In this document: piece by piece, positions 10,801 to 21,038 of the stretch
Position numbering within the stretch: the stretch's first letter is position 1
Layout of the letters: every line of letters starts with the position of its first letter
Assembly (NCBI GenBank): GCA_016721505.1
Contig: JADKHX010000006.1
Coordinates: 62,001 to 126,000 of the forward strand
DNA length: 64,000 nucleotides
Direction: 5' to 3'
Origin: Rhodocyclaceae bacterium
GTDB taxonomy: Bacteria; Pseudomonadota; Gammaproteobacteria; Burkholderiales; Rhodocyclaceae
The notes under the pieces: generated by a model
Told to the model about the DNA's origin: nothing
Seen by the model: the letters and a program-made list of their open reading frames with translations, nothing else
The model's database searches: none
Position numbers and translations under genes: made by a program

Positions 10801-13800
10801 TCCAGCTGAGATGTTTGCGGCCGTCAAAGCAGTCCCGACGGAGCCGGCACCATGCCGGGAGACCAGCCGCTTCACCGGCAATGAGCCGGCAAGGGGGGCG
10901 CCAGGCAACAGCGGGCGCCGTATGGCCCAAAGTAAAGGTATCCAGGCGCCCACCTGCAGCGCGCAAGGGCTGAAGAGCAGTACTTTGACATTTTGGTAAA
11001 AGCCGCCGTTGCCTAAGGTTGTCCATGCGCTCAACGCATTGCCGCCGGTCAGCGTGCCGTCGTCGCGAACCGACATCGTGAAGCCAGTCGAGACGTTCGC
11101 GCTGGTGCCGTCAAAGCCAGTCACCGCGCCTGCTGCGGTCAGCACCGCGCTGCCAATGCCAGTGATCGAACCACCAGCCGCTTCACCGGCGAATGAGCCG
11201 GTCAAGGTGTTGGTCGCCAGCGCCAGCACGTCTATCCCATCGCCGCCCTTGATGTTCGCCGTCGAGGCCGCGCCCAGCGTATATGTATCCACAGCACTGC
11301 CACCTTGCAGCGTGGCAAAGCCGCTGTAGGTCAACGCATTCGTGCTGGTGTAGGTGCCGCCGGTGCCATTCATCGCCCATGCGCTGGCCGCATTGATGCC
11401 GGTCAGCGTGCCAGTGCCGGTCAGCGAACCGACATCCGTAAAGCCAGCCGAGACGTTGGCGCTGGTGCCGTCAAAGCCGGTCGCCGCGCCCGCTGCGGTC
11501 AGTACTGCACTACCGATGCCGGTGATCGAACCACCCGCTGCTTCTCCAGCGAATGAACCAGTCAAAGTGTTGGTCGCCAAGGCCAACACATCGATGCCAT
11601 CACCGCCCTTGATGTTTGCTGTCGAGGCCGCGCCCAGCGTATATGTATCCACAGCACTGCCACCTTGCAGCGTGGCAAAGCCGCTGTAGGTCAGCGCATT
11701 CGTGCTGGTGTAGGTGCCGCCGGTGCCATTCATCGCCCATGCGCTGGCCGCATTGATGCCGGTCAGCGTGCCAGTGCCCGTTAGCGAGCCCACATCCGTA
11801 AAGCCTGCCGAGACATTTGCGCTGGTGCCGTCAAAGCCGGTCGCCGCGCCCGCTGCGGTCAGTACTGCACTACCGATGCCGGTGATCGAACCACCCGCTG
11901 CTTCTCCAGCGAATGAACCAGTCAAGGTGTTGGTCGCCAAGGCCAACACATCGATGCCATCACCGCCCTTGATGTTTGCTGTCGAGGCCGCGCCCAGCGT
12001 ATATGTATCCACAGCACTGCCACCTTGCAGCGTGGCAAAGCCGCTGTAGGTCAGCGCATTCGTGCTGGTGTAGGTGCCGCCGGTGCCATTCATCGCCCAT
12101 GCGCTGGCCGCATTGATGCCGGTCAGCGTGCCAGTGCCCGTTAGCGAGCCCACATCCGTAAAGCCAGCCTGAGACATTTGCGCTGGTGCCGTCAAAGCCG
12201 GTCGCCGCGCCCGCTGCGGTCAGTACTGCACTATCGATTCCCGTGATCGAACCACCCGCTGCTTCTCCAGCGAATGAACCAGTCAAGGTGTTGGTCGCCA
12301 AGGCCAACACATCGATGCCATCACCGCCCTTGATGTTTGCTGTCGAGGCCGCGCCCAGCGTAAATGTATCCACAGCACTGCCACCTTGCAGGGTGGCAAA
12401 TCCGCTGTAGGTCAGCGCATTCGTGCTGGTGTAGGTGCCGCCGGTGCCATTCATCGCCCATGCGCTGGCCGCATTGATGCCGGTCAGCGTGCCAGTGCCG
12501 GTCAGCGAACCGACATCCGTAAAGCCTGCCGAGACATTTGCGCTGGTGCCGTCAAAGCCGGTCGCCGCGCCCGCTGCGGTCAGTACTGCACTACCGATGC
12601 CGGTGATCGAACCACCCGCTGCTTCTCCAGCGAATGAACCAGTCAAGGTGTTGGTCGCCAAGGCCAACACATCGATGCCATCACCGCCTTTGATGTTTGC
12701 TGTCGAGGCCGCGCCCAGCGTAAATGTATCCACAGCACTGCCACCTTGCAGCGTGGCAAAGCCGCTGTAGGTCAGCGCATTCGTGCTGGTGTAGGTGCCG
12801 CCGGTGCCATTCATCGCCCATGCGCTGGCCGCATTGATGCCGGTCAGCGTGCCAGTGCCCGTTAGCGAGCCCACATCCGTAAAGCCAGCCGAGACGTTGG
12901 CGCTGGTGCCGTCAAAGCCGGTCGCCGCGCCCACTGCGGTCAGTACTGCACTATCGATTCCCGTGATCGAACCACCCGCTGCTTCTCCAGCGAATGAACC
13001 AGTCAAGGTGTTGGTCGCCAAGGCCAACACATCGATGCCATCACCGCCCTTGATGTTTGCTGTCGAGGCCGCGCCTAGCGTAAATGTATCTACTGCACTA
13101 CCACCTTGCAGGGTTGCGACACCACTAAAACCTATCGTCCCCGAACCGAAACTCAAGGATGGCGTCCCAGAAAGCGTCCAAGTCGTGTTTGCATTGGGGC
13201 CAACAATCGTGCTCGTGCCATCGCCAGTTGCGGTCACGGTCGTTACGCCGGTGAGTACAGGATTGGCCGCCAAGCTCAACGTACTAACGAAATTGAGATT
13301 GAGTGCCGCGCCAGTAAATGTTCCGCCAAGATTAATAGCTGCGCCAGAGGTCAAGGTCAGGGAACTTGTTCCTCCGGTAATCACTACAGCCGGATCAGAA
13401 GTAATGTCGCCGGTCGAAGTTTGAACTGTCGTATTGCCGATCGCTAACTGCGCGTTCAAAGTTCCGTCGGTAAGGGTGCCGGTGGTTGCCGTTGTATCAA
13501 GAAACGTCGCAGTTCCATCGGGAGTCGCGCAACTGCTCGAAACGTCGTCGGCGCAAGAAATGCCTGTGGTGTTTGCCGCAGTGTCATGTGTGATAGTGAT
13601 TTCATCTGGATCGAGCAACAAATTGCCGACCTTACCCATCGGTGCACGAAGGTCTGCCAAGCCCTGAAAATCTAATGCGTGTTTTCCGGAGACCTCAACA
13701 ACCCCTCCATCGCCACCCAAAGCGCCGCCGCGTGCGGAGATATTTCCATAAAAGCGAGTCGAATCATCGGCCCAAACCACAACTTTGCCGCCATTGCCAT

Positions 13801-15067
13801 GATCTATTGCATCGGCACTGATACTCACATCCTTGCCAACATAAGTAGCGCTCGCGTTTTGTTCAGCACCTTTGCCCTGCCAATTGCCGCCCACTAACAC
13901 CGTGCCACCAGCACCAACTCCCGAAGCATCGATGCTCGCAGCGCCGAACAAGCCGACTTTGTCACCTAACACTTTGACTGTACCGCCGCTCTGCCCTGCC
14001 GCAGTACCAGATGCGTCGAGCGTCCCGGTCACACTGACGACACCGGACGAACCACCACCTAACCAAATTTCCCCGCCACGCGATTCGAGACTGCGGGCGC
14101 GCACCAAGCCGTCATTGTTGAGCACTGTCGACAACAGTGCGTCTTTGGCTTGTGCATTCATTACCACGCGACCACCGTCGGCAATTAACTGCCCGCGATT
14201 GTCGGCACGCGCAGCGGCGGCAGCGAGGTTGACCTCAAAACTCAGTAAGCCATCGTGATCAAAATCCAATTTGACCGAATCACCTGCAGCCATCCCAATG
14301 CTGCCGCTAGGCGCGACGATGCTTCCAGTGTTACTTACTTGCGGGGCAATCAGCGCGACAAAACCACCGGATTGTGCGGTGATGGCTGCAGCGTTGACAA
14401 CTGCACCGGCAGCACCAGCATTGTTGAAATTAAACTTGCCAGCAAGGAAATCTGCATTGGATATTGCTAAAGACGAGGCGACCAAACCGCCAACATCCAC
14501 CTGGGCGCCTGGAGCAAACAGGATGCCACCGGGATTGGTCAGGAAAACATGGCCATTCGAGGTCAAGCGTCCAAAAATCAAAGATGGATCGCTACCTTCA
14601 ACGCGATTGAGGATCACCGAAGCCGCATTTGGTTGTGCGATGTTCACCTGTGCTGCGCTGCCAATGTTGAAACTCGACCAATTGACGATAGCGCTTTGTG
14701 TTGATTGCGTTACATCCATGCGTGCGCCACTGGCATTAATTGTGGCTTGACCGGCAGCGACGACAGCACCCGTGGGCAAGGCATTAGATGCGGGTACTTG
14801 CGCTAGCGAGAGTCCGCTGACGGTCATCGTAAGCGCGGCAACTAGGGATCCGAGCGCCACACGCTGCAAGGAAAAATTCAAATCGCCAGTTGGTGCTGGT
14901 GACACGCTGCTACGTGTCACCTCGTCGCCAGACACTTCGCGCAACCGGGTCTGCGTACTACTGCGCTTACCCCGACCGCGTGCGGATTCCGCAACCGCAA
15001 TCCACGCTTGGCGCGCCTCGCTCCAAACCAAACGGAAAACTTTATTGACACTGGCATGTTTGAACAT
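4876..15067 (-). CDS. Giant two-partner-secretion exoprotein (TpsA), frameshifted
   Basis: Surface-exported adhesin-like beta-helix protein, about 3,396 residues if the frame is restored. Order: an extended signal peptide (MFKHASVNKVFRLVWSEA plus a long basic stretch and a hydrophobic core ending LSLAQ), the TPS/haemagglutination-activity domain (SAIVNWSSFNIG, NPGGILFAPGAQVDVGGLVAS), a linker, about six 120-residue TLQGGSAVDTFTLGAAST repeats, then roughly 166-residue repeats containing TTSGTQRYRG, TKGTEALAVTGNAVFNN and NTGNQTYSG, and a C-terminus with two Cys (SCDGNFINDALICQ). Compared with the other repeat copies there is one extra T at 12170, which splits the gene into two open frames (15067-about 11960 and 12195-4876). 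A dispersed repeat is read through near residue 55-60 (SPAPTG). The partner tpsB lies 63 bases upstream. Confidence 0.88.
7797..9384. repeat. 744-bp near-identical tandem duplication inside tpsA
   Basis: The stretch from about 7797 to 8640 recurs at about 8541 to 9384 with an offset of exactly 744 bases (248 codons) and only scattered differences. It is a recent in-frame duplication of one and a half units of the 166-residue repeat. The boundaries are approximate, read by eye. Confidence 0.8.
10640..13120. repeat. Tandem 360-bp coding repeats of tpsA
   Basis: The anchor segment CCACAGCACTGCCACCTTG recurs at about 11290, 11650, 12010, 12371 and 12731, with a variant at about 13091. Spacing is 360 bases (120 codons), or 361 across the unit with the extra T at 12170. 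Units in 11.3-13.1 kb are nearly identical; the unit at about 10.81-11.08 kb is strongly degraded. Near-identity suggests recent expansion or homogenisation by recombination. Confidence 0.9.
14887..14910 (+). repeat. Dispersed repeat, short form, inside tpsA
   Basis: CAGTTGGTGCTG followed by GTGACACGCTGC. It lies within the export-signal region of tpsA and is translated there as SPAPTG on the minus strand. GTGACACG is mirrored a few bases later by CGTGTCAC, giving a small hairpin. Confidence 0.75.
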
Positions 15068-15130
15068 GGCGAATCCTTTGACTATTTTGCTGCGATTTTT
15101 TCGACATTAACCCAAGTAGTTCGGCGCAAA

Positions 15131-16882
15131 TCAGAACGATTTGCTGAACAAAAAATAGAATCGCGGGTAGCGTTGAAGATGATCGGCGGTCGCTTGGCTG
15201 GTATCGCGGTAGGCCACCGATGCACGTAAGTACCAATCATTTGGTACTTCCCAATTTAAGCCAAGACCTGGACCGGATATTCGTCGCTCCAAGGCCGATT
15301 TGGCGGCGATATCAGCACTGGTCGGGTGTTTGATTAGGGTCGCCTTGCCCATATCGTAAAACCCGGTAAGCACCAAACTGCCTGGTAGATCTTCCTCAAA
15401 TGGCAGTCGATATCGCAGTTCCAGCGTACCCAAATACCCTTCATCGCCGGCACCTTCGCCCTGTGGATACGCGCGCACCGTATTCGGTCCGCCAAGGCTG
15501 AATTTTTCGCTTGAATCAAAGTTCTTGCGACCGAACTGCTGGCTATATGAGCCATACAAAGCTAACCGGTCTGCCAACGCCTGCAAGCGAGAAAACGAAA
15601 TATTGACTTTGTCATACCGCCCGGCAGTTTTTCGTCCGGCCGCGTCGGCAGCAGTTAGGATCGCATTGCCAAACTTCAATCTGCCGCGAGTCCATGAAAT
15701 GTTGTAAACGTTGATCCCGCCGCCAAATAAAGTGTCACGGAAGTCGCCGGAAAAACCCCACGAGGTGACCAAAGCAGTTTTAGTTGAATCAACCGCTGCG
15801 GTGGCTTGAACATCGTGGAATTTTCGCTGATCAAATTGCAAGACCGTCAGTAAATTTGAGTTGCGCGAACGCACGAAAGGATGAATTGCAATAAGCGAAC
15901 TGACATACGCTGAACCGCTAGCTCTGAGCGGGTCGAACAACGGCGTACCAAGGCGATATGACAAATCGGTATACGCAGCACCGATTTTGCTTCCCCAAGA
16001 ACCCACCGGACTGAGCACTGAGATGCGGGCAAAACGCAGATCGCCATCAATCGCATTCGTCCCGCGCAGACTGATTAGGTCACCTTGACCAAGTAGGTTA
16101 TTGCCATCGACCCCGGCGCTAATCCGATGCTGCCCAGTGTATAGGGAGCCATTGGCATCAAAGTCAATATTGGCGTTGTAAAAACTCGCCGTGCTTACGC
16201 TAATCACCAGATCAGCCGTACCCGGCTCTGCACCCGGTACAAAGCTGCTGCGCGCAACGATTCCTCGCAGATCATGAATCTGAAACAGCGCACGCTCAAC
16301 GGTTGCCGTCTTTATCAATTCACCTTCAACCAAAGTATTGAGATAGGACTCCAGCAAGGACCGCCGCACAGAAACGTTTGCATCAATCTCGAGCTTAACC
16401 TTACCCAAGCGCCCCTCAAGCACCTGCAAAATCACGATGCCATCGACGATTTTTTGCTCAGGGATGATCACGTCAGCCAAAAAATAACCACGCTGAGCAA
16501 GCTCACGTTTCACGGCCGCCGCCGCATCCAGCATCTCTTGAAAACGTTTATTAGGACCGATGAATGGTGCCACTGCTGCTGCGAGATCGGCGTCTTTCAT
16601 GACTGTCATACCGACAGTCTGAAAACCCTTAATCTCAAGCTTCATACCTTCAACATCGGCCACTGAGCGTGCTTTAGCGGCACCACCTTCAACTTGCACC
16701 GCAGCATCAGGTTTACCGCTTGGCACCGGCATGGTTTTCAACACTTCGCCAGCGCTAGGAACCGGCGGCGATTGCGCGAAGGCCGTGCCGACGCTAAATA
16801 CCAAGGCAATCACAGATACGATTCGCTTTCGCGACAACGGCTTAAGCGCGGTGTATGCGCAACCTTGAAATTCAATTTCCAT
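15131..16882 (-). CDS. TpsB outer-membrane transporter (ShlB/FhaC/HecB family)
   Basis: Outer-membrane pore that secretes the adjacent TpsA. The 583-residue protein has a signal peptide ending TAFAQ, a proline-rich linker, POTRA domains (KGFQTVGMTVMKDADL..., YFLADVIIPEQKIVDGIVIL), and a C-terminal 16-stranded barrel with the VRGY-type motif in modified form (NTVRAYPQGEGAGDEG) and a terminal Phe (FLFSKSF). ATG 16882 is supported by GGGAGG upstream; the frame is open further up to 17059 but that part has no export signal. tpsA follows after 63 bases on the same strand, the normal tpsB-tpsA order. Confidence 0.93.
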   Translation of the reverse strand: MEIEFQGCAYTALKPLSRKRIVSVIALVFSVGTAFAQSPPVPSAGEVLKTMPVPSGKPDAAVQVEGGAAKARSVADVEGMKLEIKGFQTVGMTVMKDADLAAAVAPFIGPNKRFQEMLDAAAAVKRELAQRGYFLADVIIPEQKIVDGIVILQVLEGRLGKVKLEIDANVSVRRSLLESYLNTLVEGELIKTATVERALFQIHDLRGIVARSSFVPGAEPGTADLVISVSTASFYNANIDFDANGSLYTGQHRISAGVDGNNLLGQGDLISLRGTNAIDGDLRFARISVLSPVGSWGSKIGAAYTDLSYRLGTPLFDPLRASGSAYVSSLIAIHPFVRSRNSNLLTVLQFDQRKFHDVQATAAVDSTKTALVTSWGFSGDFRDTLFGGGINVYNISWTRGRLKFGNAILTAADAAGRKTAGRYDKVNISFSRLQALADRLALYGSYSQQFGRKNFDSSEKFSLGGPNTVRAYPQGEGAGDEGYLGTLELRYRLPFEEDLPGSLVLTGFYDMGKATLIKHPTSADIAAKSALERRISGPGLGLNWEVPNDWYLRASVAYRDTSQATADHLQRYPRFYFLFSKSF

Positions 16883-16942
16883 ATGCGGCCTCCCAGCCAA
16901 TGCGCCAGTAACGATGCATGTTTCATCGCCATTAATGTACCG

Positions 16943-16971
16943 ATGATTAAACACTCGTTTATCCCTGTCAA
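16943..16971 (-). promoter_or_regulatory. Putative sigma70 promoter for tpsB-tpsA
   Basis: On the minus strand a perfect TTGACA (16971-16966) is followed after 16-17 bases by TAATCAT (16949-16943). The 5' UTR to the tpsB start would be about 55 bases. Read by eye; start site untested. Confidence 0.55.
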
Positions 16972-17057
16972 GGCGAACTTGCGAAAATGTTGTTGGGGCT
17001 GTGCAATTCGGTCGACAAGGCATCCAGATCATGGCTGCCATCCAACTATAATTTGGC

Positions 17058-18488
17058 ATGACAAAAACTACTCCCGTTGAACTAACACTGCCTGATACAG
17101 GCGATGTTTTTTCCCAATTGCCGCTTTCGCCGGCGATGCAATTGACACTGCAGCAGCTTGGTTTCCACCAGATGACCCCGATTCAGGCGGCCAGTTTGCC
17201 GTTGACCTTGGCTGGCAAAGACCTTATCGCGCAGGCCAAAACTGGTAGCGGCAAGACGGTGGCGTTCGCATTGCCGATGCTGACCTTGCTCAATCCACGG
17301 CGCTTTGCAGTGCAAGGTTTGGTACTGTGCCCGACGCGTGAATTAGCCGAACAAGTGACGCAGGAAATTCGGCGTCTGGCGCGGAGCGAAGACAACATCA
17401 AGATTCTGACGCTGTGCGGTGGCTCGCAGATGCGTCCGCAAATGTCCAGCTTGGAACATGGTGCGCACATCGTGGTCGGCACGCCTGGGCGAATCATGGA
17501 TCATTTAGAGCGTGGTAGCTTGAATCTTGAAGCCTTGGCGTTGTTGGTGCTGGACGAAGCCGATCGCATGCTCGATATGGGCTTTTTCGATGACATTGCC
17601 ACCGTTGCGCGTGCCTGTCCCGTTGTCCGCCAAACCTTGCTGTTTTCCGCCACTTACCCAGAGGGTATTGAGCGCCTGAGCAAACAGTTCTTGCGCGATC
17701 CGCAGCAAGTGAAACTGTTGGAACAACATCAGGCTAACAAGATCCGTCAGCGGTTTTACGAGATCCGCGATGATCAGCGCTTACACGCCGTAGGACAATT
17801 GCTCAAACATTATCGACCGGTGAGTACCTTGGCGTTTTGCAATACGCGCCAGCAATGCCGTGATTTGTTGGATGTACTACGTGCCGAAGGGGTGCATGCG
17901 CTGGCTTTGCACGGCGAGTTGGAACAACGCGAACGCGATCAAGTACTAGTGCAATTCGCCAATCGCAGCTGCTCAGTTTTAGTCGCCACCGATGTCGCGG
18001 CGCGCGGTTTGGACATCAAGGAACTCGAAGCGGTCATCAATGTCGACATCACACCGGATGCCGAGATCCACGTGCATCGAATTGGCCGCACCGGACGTGC
18101 TGACCAGGAAGGTTGGGCGTTTAGTTTAGTCAGCGGCGACGAAATGGGACGGCTGGCGAATATTGAAAAGGCCAACGATTTCGAAGCAATTTGGCATCCG
18201 CTGAGTGAGTTGGAATCCGCATCGAACAAACCGCTGTTGCCACCCATGGCAACTTTGCAGATTCTCGGTGGTCGCAAGGAGAAGATCCGTGCCGGTGATG
18301 TACTCGGAGCGCTCACTGGCGAAGCCGGATATACCAAGGAGCAAGTCGGCAAAATCAATGTGACAGAAATGTCGACCTATGTCGCTGTTGAACGCAGCAT
18401 TGCCCGCGAAGCCGTGCGGCGATTGTCGAATGGCAAAATCAAAGGCAAGAAAGTGCGCGTGCATTTGTTGGAGGAAAGAGCTGGCTGA
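17058..18488 (+). CDS. dbpA: ATP-dependent RNA helicase DbpA
   Basis: DEAD-box helicase that acts on 23S rRNA hairpin 92 during 50S maturation. The 476-residue protein shows the Q-motif region FHQMTPIQAASLP, motif I AKTGSGKT at residues 60-67, PTRELAEQ, TPGRIMDH, DEADRMLDMGF, SAT, HGELEQRERDQ, TDVAARGLDIKELEAVINVD and HRIGRTGRA. The C-terminal 75 residues (MATLQILGGRKEKIRAGDVLGALTG) are the DbpA-specific RNA-binding domain, which separates it from RhlE/SrmB. It is divergent from tpsB, with 175 bases between the starts. A degenerate dispersed repeat lies just downstream. Confidence 0.95.
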   Translation: MTKTTPVELTLPDTGDVFSQLPLSPAMQLTLQQLGFHQMTPIQAASLPLTLAGKDLIAQAKTGSGKTVAFALPMLTLLNPRRFAVQGLVLCPTRELAEQVTQEIRRLARSEDNIKILTLCGGSQMRPQMSSLEHGAHIVVGTPGRIMDHLERGSLNLEALALLVLDEADRMLDMGFFDDIATVARACPVVRQTLLFSATYPEGIERLSKQFLRDPQQVKLLEQHQANKIRQRFYEIRDDQRLHAVGQLLKHYRPVSTLAFCNTRQQCRDLLDVLRAEGVHALALHGELEQRERDQVLVQFANRSCSVLVATDVAARGLDIKELEAVINVDITPDAEIHVHRIGRTGRADQEGWAFSLVSGDEMGRLANIEKANDFEAIWHPLSELESASNKPLLPPMATLQILGGRKEKIRAGDVLGALTGEAGYTKEQVGKINVTEMSTYVAVERSIAREAVRRLSNGKIKGKKVRVHLLEERAG

Positions 18489-18505
18489 AGCTAGGATTCA
18501 CCATT

Positions 18506-18525
18506 TTGTGCTGATAACAAGCCGT
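18506..18525 (+). repeat. Dispersed repeat, degenerate copy
   Basis: TTGTGCTGATAACAAGCCGT, a worn copy of the element, 18 bases after the dbpA stop. Confidence 0.55.
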
Positions 18526-18604
18526 TAGAAGCACTCACTGTAAGCAATCCGCGGCACCAACGTCTAAGTACGCGACGACGATAGCAAAATTTTGGAGATT
18601 GAAA

Positions 18605-19606
18605 ATGCACGCCACCTTGCACTTGCTGACCCGCACCGATTTTCCGCCTTTGCGTCGGCGCACGATCAATACGCTGCAACTTAATCTCGGCTATCGCTGT
18701 AATCAAAGCTGCTTGCATTGCCACGTGAATGCTGGGCCAACGCGCAAAGAAGAAATGACACCGGAAACTATCGCAGCGGTAATTGCATTCATTGCGGCGA
18801 GCCCGGATATCCACACCATTGATTTGACAGGCGGCGCGCCGGAACTTAATCCTGAATTTCGCAATCTTGTGGTCACTGCCAGAGCGCGTGGCCTGCGGGT
18901 GATTGATCGTTGCAACTTGACGATTTTGGAAGAGCCGGGCTTTGAGGATATGGCAGGTTTCCTCGCCGCACACAAAGTCGAAATCGTCGCCTCTTTGCCC
19001 TGCTATTCGCAAGACAATGTTGACAAACAACGTGGCGACGGTGTGTTCGAAGCCAGCATCCGTTCTCTACAAAAACTAAACGCGCTGGGCTATGGCAAAA
19101 CGCAAAGCGGCTTAGTGCTGAATTTGGTCTACAACCCGCAAGGGCCGAATCTACCGCCGCCGCAAGTTGCCCTCGAAGCCGACTACAAACGCCATTTGGC
19201 GGACGAATTCAATATCGTGTTCAATCAATTGTTCACCATTACCAATATGCCCATCCAGCGCTTCGGCAGCACGCTGATTTCCAAAGGGCAATTCAATTCC
19301 TACATGGCCACCTTGCGTGCCGCGCATCGCGATGAAAATCTTGAACAAGTGATGTGCCGCAATTTGCTCAGCATCGATTGGCAGGGATATGTTTTTGATT
19401 GCGATTTCAATCAACAGTTGGGTTTGGCATTGCACGGGAAAACCGACGCGCGGTTGCACATTTCTGAAGCCACGATGATGCGGCTTGACGAGATGCCAAT
19501 ACGCGTGGCCGATCATTGCTATGGTTGCACGGCGGGTCAAGGCTCTAGCTGCGGTGGCGCCTTAGAGCAGGAAACGACAGCAGCTGCACCGAGTTGCGGC
19601 ATTTAG
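18605..19606 (+). CDS. arsS: Arsenosugar biosynthesis radical SAM protein ArsS
   Basis: Radical SAM enzyme of the Cys-rich subfamily (TIGR04167). In characterised members it adds the 5'-deoxyadenosyl group to dimethylarsinous acid, an arsenosugar precursor step. The 333-residue protein has the 4Fe-4S motif CNQSCLHCHVNAG near residue 35, the GG motif DLTGGAPELNP near residue 75, and the C-terminal Cys cluster (CYGCTAGQGSSCGGAL) that defines the subfamily. ATG 18605 has GGAG eight bases upstream; the preceding in-frame TTG at 18599 is less likely. It opens a plus-strand cassette. No arsM methyltransferase is visible in the window, so substrate supply must come from elsewhere. Confidence 0.9.
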   Translation: MHATLHLLTRTDFPPLRRRTINTLQLNLGYRCNQSCLHCHVNAGPTRKEEMTPETIAAVIAFIAASPDIHTIDLTGGAPELNPEFRNLVVTARARGLRVIDRCNLTILEEPGFEDMAGFLAAHKVEIVASLPCYSQDNVDKQRGDGVFEASIRSLQKLNALGYGKTQSGLVLNLVYNPQGPNLPPPQVALEADYKRHLADEFNIVFNQLFTITNMPIQRFGSTLISKGQFNSYMATLRAAHRDENLEQVMCRNLLSIDWQGYVFDCDFNQQLGLALHGKTDARLHISEATMMRLDEMPIRVADHCYGCTAGQGSSCGGALEQETTAAAPSCGI

Positions 19607-19631
19607 AAATTCACAAAAAAGGCACATCAAC

Positions 19632-21038
19632 ATGAGTGACCTGCAAGGTATGTTCTTTTGGGGATTTTTGCTGGTGTTCGGCGTGGTGATGTATTTGGTC
19701 GTACCGCGATCGCGCGACGAAGGCGGCTTCTTTCGTGGTCAGGATGAGTTTGGTCGACCCGCCAACGAATGGGCCTTGATGTTAAGTATTTTTATCAGTT
19801 GGATATTCGCCAAATCGGTGACCAACGCCGCCAATCTGGGTGCGGCGTATGGCGTAGTTGGCGGGTTGGCCTATGCCGCTTACTGGTTGTCGATTCCACT
19901 CGCCGGTGTGGTGATCTATCGTCTGCGCACCAAAGAAGGCGCGACCGGCTTGGTGCCTTTCTTGATCGGCAAATACGGGCGCGCCGCAGCGTTGGCTTTT
20001 TCGGCCGCGATACTGGTGCGACTGTTCAACGAAGTGTGGAGCAATACCGCTGTCGTCGGTGGTTACTACGGTGCGAGTGGCTCGGCAGATTTCATCGGCG
20101 CAGCGCTGTTGTTCACTGCGGCGGTACTTTTTTATAGTCTCAAGGGTGGCCTGCGCAGTTCAATTTTTAGCGACGTGATTCAAGCCATCGTATTCATCCT
20201 GTTTGTTGGCGTGGTGCTGGCGCTGGTTCTACCAGCACACGGACCGGAGGCGCTGCTCAGCCAAGGAAACTTTGCACTAAGTAGCGGTGCAGATTTGTTA
20301 TTGGTCGCGCTACTGCAAGTGTTCTCTTATCCGTTCCACGATCCGGTGCTGACCGACCGTGGCTTCATCACCGAAGAAAAAGCCATGCTACGGGCTTTCA
20401 TCATCGCCGGTGTGCTGGGTTTCGTGGCGATTTTTGCGTTCAGCTTGGTCGGCATCCATGCCAAGCTTGAAGGCATCACCATCACCAGCAATGTGCCGGC
20501 TGACGTTGCGCGCGGTTTAGGTTTCGCCGGATTTTTTGCAATGCTGGTGGTAATGGTAAGTTCGGCCGGTTCGACCTTGGACTCGACCTTCACTTCGCTA
20601 TCCAAACTCGTCGCGCGTGAGCTGCCCGTGCTTGGCGGCCGTTTGCCGTCGCCTAAAGCCATGACCATTGGCTCGCTGACCATGGTGAGCTTTGCCCTGC
20701 TGGGCAATCTGCCAATGATTGCCGGAACCGACATCCTCAAAGCCACCACCATCAGCGGCACGATGGTGATCGGCCTTGCGCCGATATTTCTGTTTTCTCG
20801 CTGGGTGAATTATTCGCCGCTCTCATTTCATTTGCCATTTTGGAGTGGCTTGACACTGGGTGTGTTGCAAGCCACCAACTGGATTCCGGCAAGTTGGGCG
20901 ATTGGTAGCGGCAAATATGCGACCTTACTAGGCACTAATTTGTACGGTTTACTGATCTGCACGGCAGGTTTCTTTTTGCCTCTGTTGCTGGCGCAAAAAT
21001 CCCGATTGGCTGTTGGCGCATCCGGCAATCAAACATGA
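19632..21038 (+). CDS. Sodium:solute symporter (SSS) family transporter
   Basis: A 468-residue inner-membrane protein with about 12-13 hydrophobic segments. Family signs are the early core (ISWIFAKSVTNAANLGAAYG), LYSLKGGLRSSIFSDVIQ-like sequence (the SSS signature GGLRSSIFSDVIQ) and VSSAGSTLDSTFTSLSKL. It starts 25 bases after arsS, and its stop overlaps the start of the next gene (ATGA), so it belongs to the same transcript. The solute is unknown; from context it could move an organoarsenic compound or precursor, which is inference only. Confidence 0.85.
   Translation: MSDLQGMFFWGFLLVFGVVMYLVVPRSRDEGGFFRGQDEFGRPANEWALMLSIFISWIFAKSVTNAANLGAAYGVVGGLAYAAYWLSIPLAGVVIYRLRTKEGATGLVPFLIGKYGRAAALAFSAAILVRLFNEVWSNTAVVGGYYGASGSADFIGAALLFTAAVLFYSLKGGLRSSIFSDVIQAIVFILFVGVVLALVLPAHGPEALLSQGNFALSSGADLLLVALLQVFSYPFHDPVLTDRGFITEEKAMLRAFIIAGVLGFVAIFAFSLVGIHAKLEGITITSNVPADVARGLGFAGFFAMLVVMVSSAGSTLDSTFTSLSKLVARELPVLGGRLPSPKAMTIGSLTMVSFALLGNLPMIAGTDILKATTISGTMVIGLAPIFLFSRWVNYSPLSFHLPFWSGLTLGVLQATNWIPASWAIGSGKYATLLGTNLYGLLICTAGFFLPLLLAQKSRLAVGASGNQT

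Noticed and set aside
5170..12770. Many plus-strand open frames antisense to tpsA
   Set aside because: They repeat with the same period as the tpsA repeats and show Val/Pro/Ala-rich composition without any domain; shadows of the repeat gene.
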